Source: Streptomyces sp. WM4235
Lineage (GTDB): Bacteria > Actinomycetota > Actinomycetes > Streptomycetales > Streptomycetaceae
Assembly (NCBI RefSeq): GCF_001279725.1
Contig: NZ_LGDE01000057.1
Coordinates: forward strand, 1-64,000
Reading direction: 5' to 3'
Length of the DNA: 64,000 nt
Shown here: piece after piece, positions 52,084 through 64,000 of the stretch
How positions within the stretch are numbered: the stretch's first letter is position 1
Layout: every line of letters starts with the position of its first letter
The notes under the pieces: model-generated
Told to the model about the DNA's origin: nothing
The model's database searches: none
What the model saw: the letters and a program-made list of their open reading frames with translations, nothing else
Translations under genes and position numbers: made by a program

Positions 52084-54219
52084 TCAGCCGATGTCCGGCG
52101 GGTCGATCCTGACCCGGACCGAATCCGCCGCCGACACGCCCCGGGCCATCCGACCGGCTTGCGCCGACTTGAGCGCCGCCGCCAGGGCCGCGCCGTTGCC
52201 GGGCCTGACCCGAACCAGCGCCCGCTCGCCCGAGGAGGCCTCCCCGCGCCGCGCCGGAAGTGGCACCGGGCCCAGGATCTCGGCGTCCGACGGCAGGTCC
52301 GCGGCGGCCAGGAAGCCTTCGATCGCCTCCTTGCGGCCGATGACGGACGCCATGCGCGACACCGGCGGGAAGCGCAGCTCGGCGCGCTCCGCCAGCTCGC
52401 GCAGCGCGTGTCCCACGGGGTCCCACCTGACCAACGCCTGTACGGGGCGCAGCGTGGGCTCGGCCACGATCACGACCTGGCCGCTGCCGCGCACCAGGGA
52501 CGACGCGGCGATCCACCGTCGCAGCGCCTCCTCGCTCGCCCGCAGGTCGGGGAAACCGAGCATCGCCCAGCCGTCCAGGAGCAGCGCGGCCGCGTAGCCC
52601 TCGCCCTCCGCCACCGGCTCCGCACCCGGCGTGGAGACCACCAGGGCCGGGGCGTCGGGCACCCGGTCCAGCACGTGGTCGCGCCCCGAGGTGCGCACGG
52701 ACACGGCGGGGAAGGCGCGCCCCAGTTCCTCGGCGGTACGGCGCGCCCCGACCACCTGGGCCCGCAGGCGGAAGGACCCGCACTCCTCGCAGTGCCAGGC
52801 GCTCTCCTGCCGGCCGCACCATCCGCAGTGCAGTTCCCGCGCGTCGGGCGCCTCCAACGGGCCCGCGCAGGCCCCGCACCGCGCGGGGGTCCGGCACCGC
52901 TCGCAGGCCAGCCGGGGCACGTACCCGCGCCGGGGCACCTGGACGAGCACGGGCCCGGTCTTCAGGCCCTCCCGTACGGTCTCCCAGGCCAGGCTGGGCA
53001 GTCGGGCCGCGCGGGCCGCCTCGTCCCGCGCGAGGAGTTCGTCGCCGACGGTCCGGATGCGGGGCGCGTGCGCGCGTACCGTCGTCCGGTCGGCCACCAG
53101 GGGCCGGGCCCAGCCGGACTCGACGAGTTGGGCGGCCTCGACCGTGCAGCTCGTACCGCCCAGGAGGAAGGCGCAGCCCTCCGTCAGCGAGCGCAGTTGC
53201 AGTACCTCCCGCACGTGCGGGAAGGGGGCGTTGTCGTCGCTGTGGCTGGAGTCCCCGTCGTCCCAGACGGCGACCAGCCCCAGGTCCCGGACGGGCGCGA
53301 ACATGGCCGCGCGGGTCCCGATCACGGCCCGCACCGAACCCCGGTGCACCGAGAGCCACTGCGTGTAGCGCTTCTGGGGACCGGATTCGGCGGTGAGCAG
53401 GGTGTGCAGCCCCTTGCCGACCAGGGCGGTCAGCGCCTCGTCCACCCGGGCGGCGGCGCGCCCGTCGGGAAGGACGGCCAGCGCGCCGCGGCCGGAGGCC
53501 AGGGTGGTCGCCATCGCGCGCGCCAGCTCGTCCGGCCAGTGCGGGCCGGGCAGCGCCGTCCACACGGTGCGGGGGCTCGCGCCGGACGCCAGCTCGCGCA
53601 GGAAGCCCGGTCCGGCCGGGTACCGCTCCCAGCCGCCCGGTTCCGGCACGCCGGGGGCGGGCCTCGGCTCCGGGGACGGGCGGCTCTCGGCCTGGCCGTG
53701 GCGCGGCGGGATCGCCAGTTGGAGGACGTCGGCGAGGCTGCCCGCGTAGCGCTGGGCCACGGCCCGGGCGAGCTTCTCCATCCGCGGGCTCAGCACCCGC
53801 TCGGGGGACACCACCTGCGCCAGTGCGGCCAGCGGCCCGGTGTAGTCCGTCTCCGCGATCCGCTCGATCACGAAGCCGTCGATCAGGCCGCCGCCCTCGC
53901 GGCGTCCGTCGCGTACGCGGCCCTCTCCGGCCCCGAAGCGGACCCGGACCCTGACGCCCGGTTGGGCGTCCTCGGCCAGGTGCTCGGGGACGGCGTAGTC
54001 CCACGTCTGGTCGAGGTGCAGGACACCCTTGTTGACGAGGATCCTGGCGATCGGCAGGTCCTTGGCCAGCGGCGCTCCCCGCCAGGTGCGGGGCTTGGCC
54101 TTCTCCTCGGCCGTCGCCTTGGCCTCGGCGACCATCCCCCGGATCAGCGCGAGCTGCTCCGGCGGACCACCGGGACTCCCGTCCTCGGGCCGCTCTTCGG
54201 AATCGCTCTCGCTGCTCAC
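52084..54219 (-). CDS. priA: Primosomal protein N' (PriA), helicase motifs lost
   Basis: 711 residues. The N-terminal 3'-DNA-binding domain (about 50-150, PIARILVNKGVLHLDQTWDYAVPEHL) and the eight-Cys zinc site (CERCRTPARCGACAG...CGWCGRQESAWHCEECGS) are retained. The Walker A GSGKT is missing at TVWTALPGPHWPDEL, and the DEEH box reads WDDGDSSH. Actinobacterial PriA is known for this loss, so it can help assemble the primosome at stalled forks but probably does not unwind DNA. The start is GTG 54219; ATG 54249 is possible. Confidence 0.9.
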   Translation of the reverse strand: MSSESDSEERPEDGSPGGPPEQLALIRGMVAEAKATAEEKAKPRTWRGAPLAKDLPIARILVNKGVLHLDQTWDYAVPEHLAEDAQPGVRVRVRFGAGEGRVRDGRREGGGLIDGFVIERIAETDYTGPLAALAQVVSPERVLSPRMEKLARAVAQRYAGSLADVLQLAIPPRHGQAESRPSPEPRPAPGVPEPGGWERYPAGPGFLRELASGASPRTVWTALPGPHWPDELARAMATTLASGRGALAVLPDGRAAARVDEALTALVGKGLHTLLTAESGPQKRYTQWLSVHRGSVRAVIGTRAAMFAPVRDLGLVAVWDDGDSSHSDDNAPFPHVREVLQLRSLTEGCAFLLGGTSCTVEAAQLVESGWARPLVADRTTVRAHAPRIRTVGDELLARDEAARAARLPSLAWETVREGLKTGPVLVQVPRRGYVPRLACERCRTPARCGACAGPLEAPDARELHCGWCGRQESAWHCEECGSFRLRAQVVGARRTAEELGRAFPAVSVRTSGRDHVLDRVPDAPALVVSTPGAEPVAEGEGYAAALLLDGWAMLGFPDLRASEEALRRWIAASSLVRGSGQVVIVAEPTLRPVQALVRWDPVGHALRELAERAELRFPPVSRMASVIGRKEAIEGFLAAADLPSDAEILGPVPLPARRGEASSGERALVRVRPGNGAALAAALKSAQAGRMARGVSAADSVRVRIDPPDIG

Positions 54220-54251
54220 ACCCGAATTCTTACCAAATGCCGGTGACAACG

Positions 54252-54289
54252 ACGTACGGCCCCGGACCGCGCGGTCCGGGGCCGTACGT
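54252..54289 (-). terminator. Perfect 38-base palindrome after metK
   Basis: ACGTACGGCCCCGGACCGC (54252-54270) is followed directly by its exact complement to 54289. It lies 28 bases beyond the metK stop and before the priA start. As RNA it forms a long hairpin with a minimal loop, a strong terminator. Confidence 0.75.
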
Positions 54290-54317
54290 GCGGGCGTGTC
54301 CGCGCCCGGGGTCCTGA

Positions 54318-55526
54318 CTACAGACCGGCGGCGGTGCGCAGGGCGTCGACGCGGTCGGTGCGCTCCCAGGTGAAGTCCGGCAGCTCACGGCCGAAGTGGC
54401 CGTACGCGGCGGTCTGCGCGTAGATCGGCCGCAGCAGGTCCAGGTCGCGGATGATGGCGGCCGGGCGGAGGTCGAAGACCTGGCCGATCGCCTCCTCGAT
54501 CTTCTGGACGTCGACCTTGGCGGTGCCGAAGGTCTCCACGAAGAGACCGACCGGCTCGGCCTTGCCGATGGCGTACGCGACCTGCACCTCGCAGCGCGAG
54601 GCCAGCCCGGCGGCGACGACGTTCTTGGCGACCCAGCGCATGGCGTAGGCGGCCGAGCGGTCGACCTTGGACGGGTCCTTGCCGGAGAAGGCGCCGCCAC
54701 CGTGACGGGCCATGCCGCCGTAGGTGTCGATGATGATCTTGCGGCCGGTGAGGCCGGCGTCGCCCATGGGGCCGCCGATCTCGAAGCGACCGGTCGGGTT
54801 CACCAGGAGGCGGTAGCCCTCGGTGTCGAGCTTGATGCCGTCCTCGATGAGCTGGGCCAGCACGTGCTCGACGACGAACTCGCGGATGTCCGGGGCGAGC
54901 AGCGAGTCCAGGTCGATGTCGGCGGCGTGCTGCGAGGACACGACGACCGTGTCCAGGCGCACGGCCTTGTCGCCGTCGTACTCGATGGTGACCTGGGTCT
55001 TGCCGTCGGGGCGCAGGTACGGGATGGTGCCGTTCTTGCGGACCTCGGACAGTCGGCGCGAGAGCTTGTGCGCGATGTGGATCGGGAGCGGCATCAGCTC
55101 GGGCGTCTCGTCGCAGGCGTACCCGAACATCAGGCCCTGGTCGCCGGCGCCCTGCTTGTCCAGCTCGTCCTCGTCGCCCTCGACCCGCTTCTCGTACGCG
55201 GTGTCGACGCCCTGCGCGATGTCGGGGGACTGCGCGCCGATGGACACCGACACGCCACAGGAGGCGCCGTCGAAGCCCTTCTTCGAGGAGTCGTAGCCGA
55301 TTTCGAGGATCTTGTCGCGGACGAGCTGCGCGATCGGGGCGTAGGCCTTCGTCGTCACCTCTCCCGCGATGTGCACGAGACCGGTGGTGATGAGGGTTTC
55401 CACGGCCACGCGCGAAGTCGGGTCCTCGGCGAGAAGCGCGTCGAGGATCGTGTCGCTGATCTGGTCAGCGATCTTGTCGGGGTGGCCCTCGGTCACGGAC
55501 TCCGAGGTGAACAGGCGACGGGACAC
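54318..55526 (-). CDS. metK: S-adenosylmethionine synthetase
   Basis: 402 residues. Motifs include [20 protein letters not shown] with the ATP-binding His, [12 protein letters not shown] (the classic GAGDQG hexapeptide), [22 protein letters not shown] (P-loop-like GGGAFSGKD) and [11 protein letters not shown]. It makes SAM from methionine and ATP. GTG 55526 was chosen because AGGGAG lies upstream; the longer frame adds a Pro/Ala stretch not in the family. The 194-base upstream gap shows TAAACT as a possible -10, but I recognise no riboswitch in it. Confidence 0.96.
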   Translation of the reverse strand: MSRRLFTSESVTEGHPDKIADQISDTILDALLAEDPTSRVAVETLITTGLVHIAGEVTTKAYAPIAQLVRDKILEIGYDSSKKGFDGASCGVSVSIGAQSPDIAQGVDTAYEKRVEGDEDELDKQGAGDQGLMFGYACDETPELMPLPIHIAHKLSRRLSEVRKNGTIPYLRPDGKTQVTIEYDGDKAVRLDTVVVSSQHAADIDLDSLLAPDIREFVVEHVLAQLIEDGIKLDTEGYRLLVNPTGRFEIGGPMGDAGLTGRKIIIDTYGGMARHGGGAFSGKDPSKVDRSAAYAMRWVAKNVVAAGLASRCEVQVAYAIGKAEPVGLFVETFGTAKVDVQKIEEAIGQVFDLRPAAIIRDLDLLRPIYAQTAAYGHFGRELPDFTWERTDRVDALRTAAGL

Positions 55527-55720
55527 AACGCTCCCTGGGGTTGCAGCGGCTGCTGGCTGATCATTTGGCGGAACCACATCGGGGGCTGCGCCCGATCACG
55601 TTCCGAGTGCAGTTTATCGGTCGCCGCCGTCTGTCGGACCACCCGTCTCGCCTTGTGGGAGCCGTGTGACCTGCGGCACTCCATTCTGACCCAGGAGCAT
55701 GTCTGCGGGAAGCGTCCCAT

Positions 55721-56950
55721 TCAGGCGCGTCGTGGCGCGAATCGGTGCGCGACGTGATCCCAGATCACGTCGGCCAGTACGTCCTTCGGACCATACGGCA
55801 CCGCCGTCTCAGCCCCATCGGAAGCGAGGACGACCGCCTCGTTCTCCTCCGAACCGAAGGTCTTGCTCTCGCCCACTTCATTGACGACGAGAAGGTCGCA
55901 TCCCTTGCGGCGGAGTTTCGCACGTCCGTTCGCGAGCACGTCGTCCGTTTCGGCGGCGAATCCCACCACGACCTGCCCCTCCCGGGCCCGGTCGGCGGAG
56001 ACCTCCGCGAGGACGTCGGGGTTGCGCACGAGGGCCACCGGTTCGGGCTCCTGCCCGTCCTTCTTCTTGATCTTTCCGTCCGCGTAGCGGGCGGGCCGGA
56101 AGTCGGCGACGGCGGCGGCCATCACCACCGCGTCGGCCTCGGCGGCGGCCTTGAGGACCGCCTCCCGCAGCTGGAGGGCCGTGCCCACCCGTACGACGTC
56201 CACCCCGGCCGGGTCGGGCAGCGCGGTGTTGGCCGCGACCAGCGTGACGCGGGCGCCGCGGGCGACGGCGGTGCGGGCGAGCGCGTAGCCCTGCTTGCCG
56301 GAGGAACGGTTGCCGAGGAACCGGACGGGGTCGAGCGGCTCCCGGGTGCCGCCGGCGCTGATCACCACGTGCCGGCCGGCGAGGTCGGGTCCGGCGGCGC
56401 CGTCCGCGCGGCCGGCGCCCCGCAGGACGTGGCGGCAGACCTCGTAGATCTCCTCGGGGTCGGGCAGTCGCCCCTTGCCGGTGTCCTTGCCGGTGAGCCG
56501 GCCGACGGCGGGCTCGATGACGACGGCGCCCCGACGGCGCAGCGTGGCCACGTTCTCCTGGGTGGCGGGGTGCTCCCACATCTCGGTGTGCATCGCGGGT
56601 GCGAAGACGACCGGACAGCGCGCGGTGAGCAGGGTGTTCGTCAGGAGGTCGTCCGCGAGCCCGTGGGCGGCCTTGGCGAGCATGTCGGCGGTGGCGGGCG
56701 CGACGACCACCAGGTCGGCCGACTGGCCGATGCGCACGTGCGGCACCTCGTGCACGGTCTCCCAGACCTGCTGGGAGGCCGGGTTGCCGGAGAGCGCGGC
56801 CCAGGTGGCCTCGCCGACGAAGTTGAGGGAGGCCGCGGTGGGCACCACCCGTACGTCGTGCCCGGACTCGGTCAGCCGACGCAGCAGCTCACAGGCCTTG
56901 TAGGCGGCGATTCCGCCACTGACCCCCAGCACGACCCTCGGCTTGCCCAC
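55721..56950 (-). CDS. coaBC: Bifunctional phosphopantothenoylcysteine decarboxylase/synthetase
   Basis: 409 residues. The CoaC flavodoxin-like domain (about 1-185) has GVSGGIAAYKACELLRRL, APATADMLAKAAHG and FAPAMHTEMWEHPAT. The CoaB domain (about 190-405) has VISAGGTREPLDPVRFLGNRSSGKQGYALA and the Lys of KIKKKDG. Together they make 4'-phosphopantetheine on the way to coenzyme A. Two adjacent GTG codons, 56953 and 56950, could start it; the second has better spacing from AAGGGGAG. Confidence 0.95.
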   Translation of the reverse strand: MGKPRVVLGVSGGIAAYKACELLRRLTESGHDVRVVPTAASLNFVGEATWAALSGNPASQQVWETVHEVPHVRIGQSADLVVVAPATADMLAKAAHGLADDLLTNTLLTARCPVVFAPAMHTEMWEHPATQENVATLRRRGAVVIEPAVGRLTGKDTGKGRLPDPEEIYEVCRHVLRGAGRADGAAGPDLAGRHVVISAGGTREPLDPVRFLGNRSSGKQGYALARTAVARGARVTLVAANTALPDPAGVDVVRVGTALQLREAVLKAAAEADAVVMAAAVADFRPARYADGKIKKKDGQEPEPVALVRNPDVLAEVSADRAREGQVVVGFAAETDDVLANGRAKLRRKGCDLLVVNEVGESKTFGSEENEAVVLASDGAETAVPYGPKDVLADVIWDHVAHRFAPRRA

Positions 56951-56994
56951 CACACACTCCCCTTCGCGGAACATCACTGACACCCATGACACAC

Positions 56995-57027
56995 CACAGG
57001 CCCGACAGATGTTCTGCCGGGCCTGTG
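56995..57027 (-). terminator. Hairpin terminator after rpoZ
   Basis: Stem 56995-57008 with 57014-57027, 13 of 14 pairs (CACAGGCCCG on the outer arm), between rpoZ and coaBC. Confidence 0.75.
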
Positions 57028-57047
57028 ATGAAACGAATTCTCGGTGC

Positions 57048-57320
57048 TTACTGAGCCGGGGCCTCGATGGCCTCGGAGGTCAGCAGACCCGCGTTGATCT
57101 CGCGCAGCGCGATCGAAAGCGGCTTCTCGTGGACGTGGGTGTCCACCAGCGGGCCGACGTACTCAAGCAGGCCCTCGCCGAGCTGCGAGTAGTACGCGTT
57201 GATCTGACGGGCACGCTTGGCCGCGTAGATCACGAGGCTGTACTTCGAGTCGGTGGCCTCGAGCAGCTCGTCGATCGGCGGGTTGATGATGCCCTCGGGC
57301 GCAGTCATGGAAGAGGACAC
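57048..57320 (-). CDS. rpoZ: RNA polymerase omega subunit
   Basis: 90 residues. The conserved core is [29 protein letters not shown], which clamps the C-terminus of the beta-prime subunit. Streptomyces omega has this extended N-terminus ([15 protein letters not shown]). It uses GTG 57320 and a TAA stop. It lies 61 bases after gmk; that gap is AT-rich for this genome and repeats CATCGATC twice, so it may carry its own promoter. Confidence 0.96.
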   Translation of the reverse strand: MSSSMTAPEGIINPPIDELLEATDSKYSLVIYAAKRARQINAYYSQLGEGLLEYVGPLVDTHVHEKPLSIALREINAGLLTSEAIEAPAQ

Positions 57321-57381
57321 GCTCTACCTTCCGAAGATGGGTGAAGATTCAAACATCGATCGAAAGAACATCGATCAACGA

Positions 57382-57945
57382 TCAGACAACTTCCATCAAG
57401 GCTAGCAGCTCGCGCGCCACGTCCTCGACGGAGGTGTTGACGAGGGTGGTGTCGAACTCCGATTCGGCAGCGAGTTCGACGCGGGCCGCGCCGAGTCGAC
57501 GCTCGATGACCTCGGCCGACTCGGTCCCGCGACCGGTGAGCCGGCGGACCAGCTCCTCCCAGCTCGGCGGGGCGAGAAAGACCAGCTGGGCTTCGGGCAT
57601 GGACTCGCGGACGAGTCGGGCGCCCTGGAGGTCGATCTCCAGCAGGACCGGCTCGCCGTTCTCCAGGCGTTCCAGTACCGCGCCGCGCGGTGTGCCGTAG
57701 CGGTTGCCCGCGAACTCGGCCCACTCCAGCAGCTCGCCATTGGCGATCAGCTTGTCGAACTCGTCGTCGTTGACGAAGAAGTAGTGGACTCCGTGTCGCT
57801 CACCGGGCCGCGGCTTGCGGGTGGTGGCCGACACCGAGAGCCATACCTCGGGGTGAACCTTGCGCATATGCGCGACGACCGTGCTCTTGCCGACCCCCGA
57901 GGGGCCGGAGAGCACGGTCAGCCGCGGACGAACCTCTGCTGCCAT
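57382..57945 (-). CDS. gmk: Guanylate kinase
   Basis: 187 residues. P-loop [15 protein letters not shown], then [22 protein letters not shown] (GMP-binding) and [12 protein letters not shown]. It phosphorylates GMP to GDP. I chose ATG 57945: the longer frame runs into the promoter area and the family begins here. No ribosome binding site is present; a -10 element lies six bases upstream, so the mRNA appears leaderless. Confidence 0.95.
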   Translation of the reverse strand: MAAEVRPRLTVLSGPSGVGKSTVVAHMRKVHPEVWLSVSATTRKPRPGERHGVHYFFVNDDEFDKLIANGELLEWAEFAGNRYGTPRGAVLERLENGEPVLLEIDLQGARLVRESMPEAQLVFLAPPSWEELVRRLTGRGTESAEVIERRLGAARVELAAESEFDTTLVNTSVEDVARELLALMEVV

Positions 57946-57951
57946 AGAGCG

Positions 57952-57957
57952 ATTATC
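57952..57957 (-). promoter_or_regulatory. -10 element of a leaderless gmk transcript
   Basis: The complement reads GATAAT, then six bases, then the gmk ATG. This spacing puts the transcription start at or next to the A of ATG. Confidence 0.55.
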
Positions 57958-58006
57958 CAGCTTCTCGGGACTGCCTGAGAACGCCGGGAGAACTTCGTGC
58001 GAAGCC

Positions 58007-58330
58007 TCAGGCGGGCTTGCCGCCGAACTCACGCTCCAGAGAGGCGATCTGGTTGGAGCCGAGACCTCGAACACGTCGAGACTCGGAGATGCCGAGGCGC
58101 TCCATGATCTGCTTGGCGCGGACCTTGCCCACGCCGGGGAGGGACTCCAGAAGAGCGGAGACCTTCATCTTGCCGATGACGTCGTTCTCCTGGCCCAGCT
58201 TGATGACGTCATGGAGGGAGGCGCCGGAATGCTTGAGTCGATTCTTCACCTCGGCCCGCTCCCGGCGAGCCGCGGCGGCCTTTTCGAGCGCTGCTGCGCG
58301 CTGTTCAGGGGTAAGGGGCGGAAGAGCCAC
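58007..58330 (-). CDS. mihF: Actinobacterial integration host factor (sIHF/mIHF)
   Basis: 107 residues, the exact length of S. coelicolor sIHF. It has an N-terminal charged helix ([30 protein letters not shown]) and a helix-two-turn-helix DNA-binding part ([22 protein letters not shown]). It is a nucleoid protein that binds and bends DNA and affects topology, development and antibiotic production. GTG 58330 follows GAGG and was chosen over the upstream frame start at 58393. It precedes gmk and rpoZ. Confidence 0.95.
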   Translation of the reverse strand: MALPPLTPEQRAAALEKAAAARRERAEVKNRLKHSGASLHDVIKLGQENDVIGKMKVSALLESLPGVGKVRAKQIMERLGISESRRVRGLGSNQIASLEREFGGKPA

Positions 58331-58451
58331 GCCTACGTCACCTCGGATGTCGAACTGTCGGATACGGACCGGCGGGATGCCGGAAGGCATCACACCAGGC
58401 GAGCCCCCGAACAGCGGTGGTGCTCGATCGCTGCTCGTTCACTCTGGTCGG

Positions 58452-58480
58452 AGACTAGCGGCCAAGGCCGCTCCCGTCAG
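58452..58480 (-). promoter_or_regulatory. Promoter upstream of mihF
   Basis: On the complement, CTGACG (58475-58480) and TAGTCT (58452-58457) are 17 bases apart. Transcription would start near 58445, giving mihF a leader of about 115 bases. The rest of the gap 58331-58643 shows no gene. Confidence 0.5.
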
Positions 58481-58643
58481 CGAGAACGGACGAAAAGTCC
58501 TGGTCAGCCTTCGCCGAACCGTACATCACGGACAAACTACCTCGGTTTTGTCCGGTGAAGGACGTTCGAATTTCGTCAAGCAGTGCGACGTGTCCCGCCC
58601 ACGGCTCCCCGAACGGCCCCGTTCCGCGCCCCGAGGCCGCCCC

Positions 58644-58687
58644 GTGGGCGGGGCCGACGTGATCCGCGTCACGTCGGCCCCGCCCAC
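58644..58687 (-). terminator. Strong hairpin terminator after pyrF
   Basis: A perfect 19-base stem, 58644-58662 with 58669-58687, with a six-base loop, 15 bases beyond the pyrF stop. It ends the pyrD-pyrF transcript and separates it from mihF. Confidence 0.82.
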
Positions 58688-58701
58688 CGCCCCGCCGGGG
58701 T

Positions 58702-59547
58702 TCAGGCCGACGCCACCGCGGTCCGGACCTCGTCCGCGAAACGGGCCGCCGCGGCGCGCAGCGCACCCGCGTCGGGACCGTGCTTCAGCACGCCGCGCGA
58801 CACGTTCGGCACGACGTTGCGCACGGCGGCCCCGAACACGCCCGGGAGGTCGGCCGCGGTCGCGCCCTGCGCGCCGATGCCCGGGGCCAGCAGCGGCCCG
58901 TTGATGTCCAGGTCGAAGGAGGACAGGTCCCCCAGGGTGGCGCCCACCACCGCGCCGAAGGAGCCCATGGGGGTGGCGCCCGCGTTCTCGGCCGCCAGGT
59001 GTCCCAGCATGGTGGCGCCGATCGTGCGACCGTCCTCGCGCACCGCGCGCTGGACCTCCGCGCCCTCCGGGTTCGAGGTCAGGGCCAGCACGAACAGGCC
59101 GGCGCCCGACGCGCGCGCCAGGTCCACCGCCGGGGCCAACGAGCCGTAGCCCAGGTACGGGGAGACCGTCAGCGCGTCGGAGAACAGCGGCGAGGACGGC
59201 GACAGGAAGGTCTCCGCGTACGCGGCCATCGTCGAACCGATGTCCCCGCGCTTGGCGTCCATGACGACCAGGGTGCCCGCCGCCCGGGCGTCCGCGACGG
59301 TCCGCTCCAGCACCGCGATGCCGCGCGACCCGAACCGCTCGAAGAAGGCGGCCTGCGGCTTGAAGACCGCGACCTCCTGCGCCAGCGCCTCGACGACCGT
59401 GCGGGAGAACTTCTCCAGCCCCGCGATGTCGTCGTCCAGGCCCCAGGAGGCCAGCAGGGCGGCGTGCGGGTCGATGCCGACGCACAGCGGGCCCCGGGAG
59501 TCCATCGCCGCGCGCAGGCGGGCACCGAAGGGGGTCACAGAGGTCAC
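58702..59547 (-). CDS. pyrF: Orotidine 5'-phosphate decarboxylase (type 2)
   Basis: 281 residues, the long actinobacterial form. The active-site VVMDAKRGDIGST block supplies the Lys/Asp network, and LCVGIDPH starts the barrel. It converts OMP to UMP. GTG 59547 overlaps the pyrD stop (GTGA). Confidence 0.95.
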   Translation of the reverse strand: MTSVTPFGARLRAAMDSRGPLCVGIDPHAALLASWGLDDDIAGLEKFSRTVVEALAQEVAVFKPQAAFFERFGSRGIAVLERTVADARAAGTLVVMDAKRGDIGSTMAAYAETFLSPSSPLFSDALTVSPYLGYGSLAPAVDLARASGAGLFVLALTSNPEGAEVQRAVREDGRTIGATMLGHLAAENAGATPMGSFGAVVGATLGDLSSFDLDINGPLLAPGIGAQGATAADLPGVFGAAVRNVVPNVSRGVLKHGPDAGALRAAAARFADEVRTAVASA

Positions 59548-60653
59548 AGCGAGGCCTTCCGGGTCTCGGCGCCCACCGCGTCGGCGAGCGAGTCGTACGG
59601 GCTGTCCGCGAGGCGGGCGGCCAGGCCGCGGTGAATGGCGCGGGAGTAGAGCGGACCCTCGTAGACGAAGGCGCTGTAACCCTGGATCAGCGTCGCGCCG
59701 GCCAGGATCCGCTGCCAGGCGTCCTCGGCGTTCTCGATGCCGCCGACGCCCACGAGGACCAGGCGGTCGCCCACGCGGGCGTACAGCCGCCTGAGGACCT
59801 CCAGAGAGCGTTCCTTGACGGGCGCGCCGGACAGGCCGCCGGTCTCCTTCACCAGGGCGGGGGCGGACTTCAGGCCCAGGCCCTCGCGCGCGATGGTCGT
59901 GTTGGTGGCGATGATGCCGTCGAGGCCGAGTTCCAGGGCCAGGTCGGCGACCGCGTCCACGTCCTCGTCGGCGAGGTCGGGGGCGATCTTGACCAGCAGC
60001 GGGACCCGGCGGTCGGTGACGACCCGGTCCGCGGCCTCCCGTACGGCCGTCAGCAGCGGGCGCAGGGACTCGGTGGCCTGGAGGTTGCGCAGGCCCGGGG
60101 TGTTCGGCGAGGAGACGTTCACGACGAGGTAGTCGGCGTGGCGGGCGAGCCGCTCGGTGGAGGCGACGTAGTCCGCCGCGGCCTCCGCCTCCGGGACGAC
60201 CTTCGTCTTGCCGATGTTCACGCCGACCACGGTCTTGAAGACGGGGTTGCGGGCGGCCAGCCGGGCGGCGACGGCCTGCGAGCCCTCGTTGTTGAAGCCC
60301 ATGCGGTTGATCAGGGCGCGGTCGGGGACCAGCCGGAAGAGCCGCTTCCTGGGGTTGCCCGGCTGCGCCTGGGCGGTGACGGTGCCGATCTCGACGTGGT
60401 CGAAGCCGAGCATCGCCATGCCGTCGATGGCGACCGCGTTCTTGTCGAAGCCCGCCGCGAGACCGAAGGGGCCGTGCATGCGCAGGCCCAGGGCCTCGGT
60501 GCGCAGCTCCTTGTGGCGGGGCGCGAGCCGGCCGGCGACGAAGGTCCGCAGCACGGGGGTGCGGGCCGCGAGACGGATCCAGCGGAAGGCCAGGTGGTGC
60601 GCCTGCTCCGGGTCCATGCGCTTGAAGACGAGGTTGAAGAACAGTTTGTACAT
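59544..60653 (-). CDS. pyrD: Dihydroorotate dehydrogenase (class 2, quinone-linked)
   Basis: 369 residues. An N-terminal hydrophobic helix pair ([24 protein letters not shown]) anchors it at the membrane, as in class 2 enzymes. The catalytic Ser loop reads [24 protein letters not shown] and [11 protein letters not shown] bind FMN. It oxidises dihydroorotate with transfer to quinone. ATG 60653 was chosen because class 2 enzymes begin near MYKL; an ATG at 60680 lies next to the carB hairpin. Confidence 0.94.
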   Translation of the reverse strand: MYKLFFNLVFKRMDPEQAHHLAFRWIRLAARTPVLRTFVAGRLAPRHKELRTEALGLRMHGPFGLAAGFDKNAVAIDGMAMLGFDHVEIGTVTAQAQPGNPRKRLFRLVPDRALINRMGFNNEGSQAVAARLAARNPVFKTVVGVNIGKTKVVPEAEAAADYVASTERLARHADYLVVNVSSPNTPGLRNLQATESLRPLLTAVREAADRVVTDRRVPLLVKIAPDLADEDVDAVADLALELGLDGIIATNTTIAREGLGLKSAPALVKETGGLSGAPVKERSLEVLRRLYARVGDRLVLVGVGGIENAEDAWQRILAGATLIQGYSAFVYEGPLYSRAIHRGLAARLADSPYDSLADAVGAETRKASL

Positions 60654-60680
60654 CGTCCGAAATATCCCTTGTGCGCTCAT

Positions 60681-60721
60681 GAAAGGGGGGACACCGGTCG
60701 CTGTGCCGGTGCCCCCCTTTC
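60681..60721 (-). terminator. Hairpin after carB
   Basis: GAAAGGGGGG-A-CACCGG (60681-60697) pairs with 60706-60721 with one bulged A. It starts 11 bases after the carB stop and ends one base from the more upstream candidate ATG of pyrD, which argues for the later pyrD start. Confidence 0.6.
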
Positions 60722-60731
60722 GTACGGGCTG

Positions 60732-64000
<3,269 letters not shown>

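Noticed and set aside
54252..54289. Operator for priA
   Set aside because: The perfect palindrome lies just after the metK stop and is long enough for a terminator stem; that explains it without a regulator.
55527..55720. SAM riboswitch before metK
   Set aside because: Only a short ATCGGG/CCCGAT hairpin was seen; no conserved SAM-riboswitch core could be recognised by eye.

Overview
The window is Streptomyces-type chromosomal DNA. It is very GC-rich with GC-rich third codon positions, GTG starts are common, many stop/start codons overlap (GTGA, ATGA, TGATG), and it carries a WhiB-like protein, sIHF (mihF) and an actinobacterial PriA without helicase motifs. The right end, rpe-rsmB-fmt-hypothetical-priA-metK-coaBC-rpoZ-gmk-mihF-pyrF-pyrD-carB, is the conserved Streptomyces core order. 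No tRNA, rRNA, CRISPR array or intact insertion sequence was seen.

Layout. 0-7.4 kb: a possible cysteine-type leader peptide pointing out of the window, a GNAT acetyltransferase, a WhiD/WhiB3-type Wbl protein behind a long untranslated leader, a small secreted protein, an amino-acid permease with a downstream Lrp/AsnC regulator, an SGNH hydrolase and a two-repeat lipoprotein. 7.4-11.8 kb: a LytTR response regulator, a small unknown protein, a sodium:solute symporter and a LytS-type kinase. 11.9-17.8 kb (minus strand): a stand-alone, diverged hemC, guaB1, an XdhC/CoxI maturation factor coupled to a catalytically dead IS701-transposase-like protein, and a TMEM175-family channel.

17.9-41.4 kb is the most unusual part: 24 consecutive minus-strand genes with no gap above 69 bases and many overlaps, bounded downstream by a hairpin terminator and upstream by a divergent intergenic region with two large inverted repeats. 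Read in transcription order it holds (i) DJ-1/PfpI protein, ThDP decarboxylase-like enzyme, three NTF2/SnoaL-fold proteins, GMC oxidoreductase, second DJ-1 protein and VOC protein; (ii) an AGE-type epimerase-like protein, STAS, GlgX, STAS, an RsbW-type ATPase, a PP2C phosphatase and a MinD-like ATPase, i.e. a partner-switching module wrapped around a glycogen-debranching enzyme; (iii) a third DJ-1 protein with a TTA codon, aldehyde dehydrogenase, an F420/NADP-oxidoreductase-like protein and a three-subunit molybdenum hydroxylase; (iv) an MFS transporter, a cyclic-nucleotide-domain histidine kinase and a fourth NTF2-like protein. Oxidation and detoxification of reactive carbonyls, coupled to carbon storage and stress signalling, is a reasonable but unproven reading.

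41.7-47.6 kb: a UBP-type zinc finger coupled to a receiver/thioredoxin-reductase-like fusion, an unknown protein, an ABM monooxygenase-like protein coupled to a truncated haemoglobin, a barnase/RNase-Sa-like lipoprotein with its barstar inhibitor, a free-standing PcrA/UvrD-type Tudor domain and a SorC-family regulator with tandem operator-like repeats. 47.7-64 kb: the core block of translation, replication, methionine/SAM, CoA, nucleotide and nucleoid genes; carB runs off the right edge.
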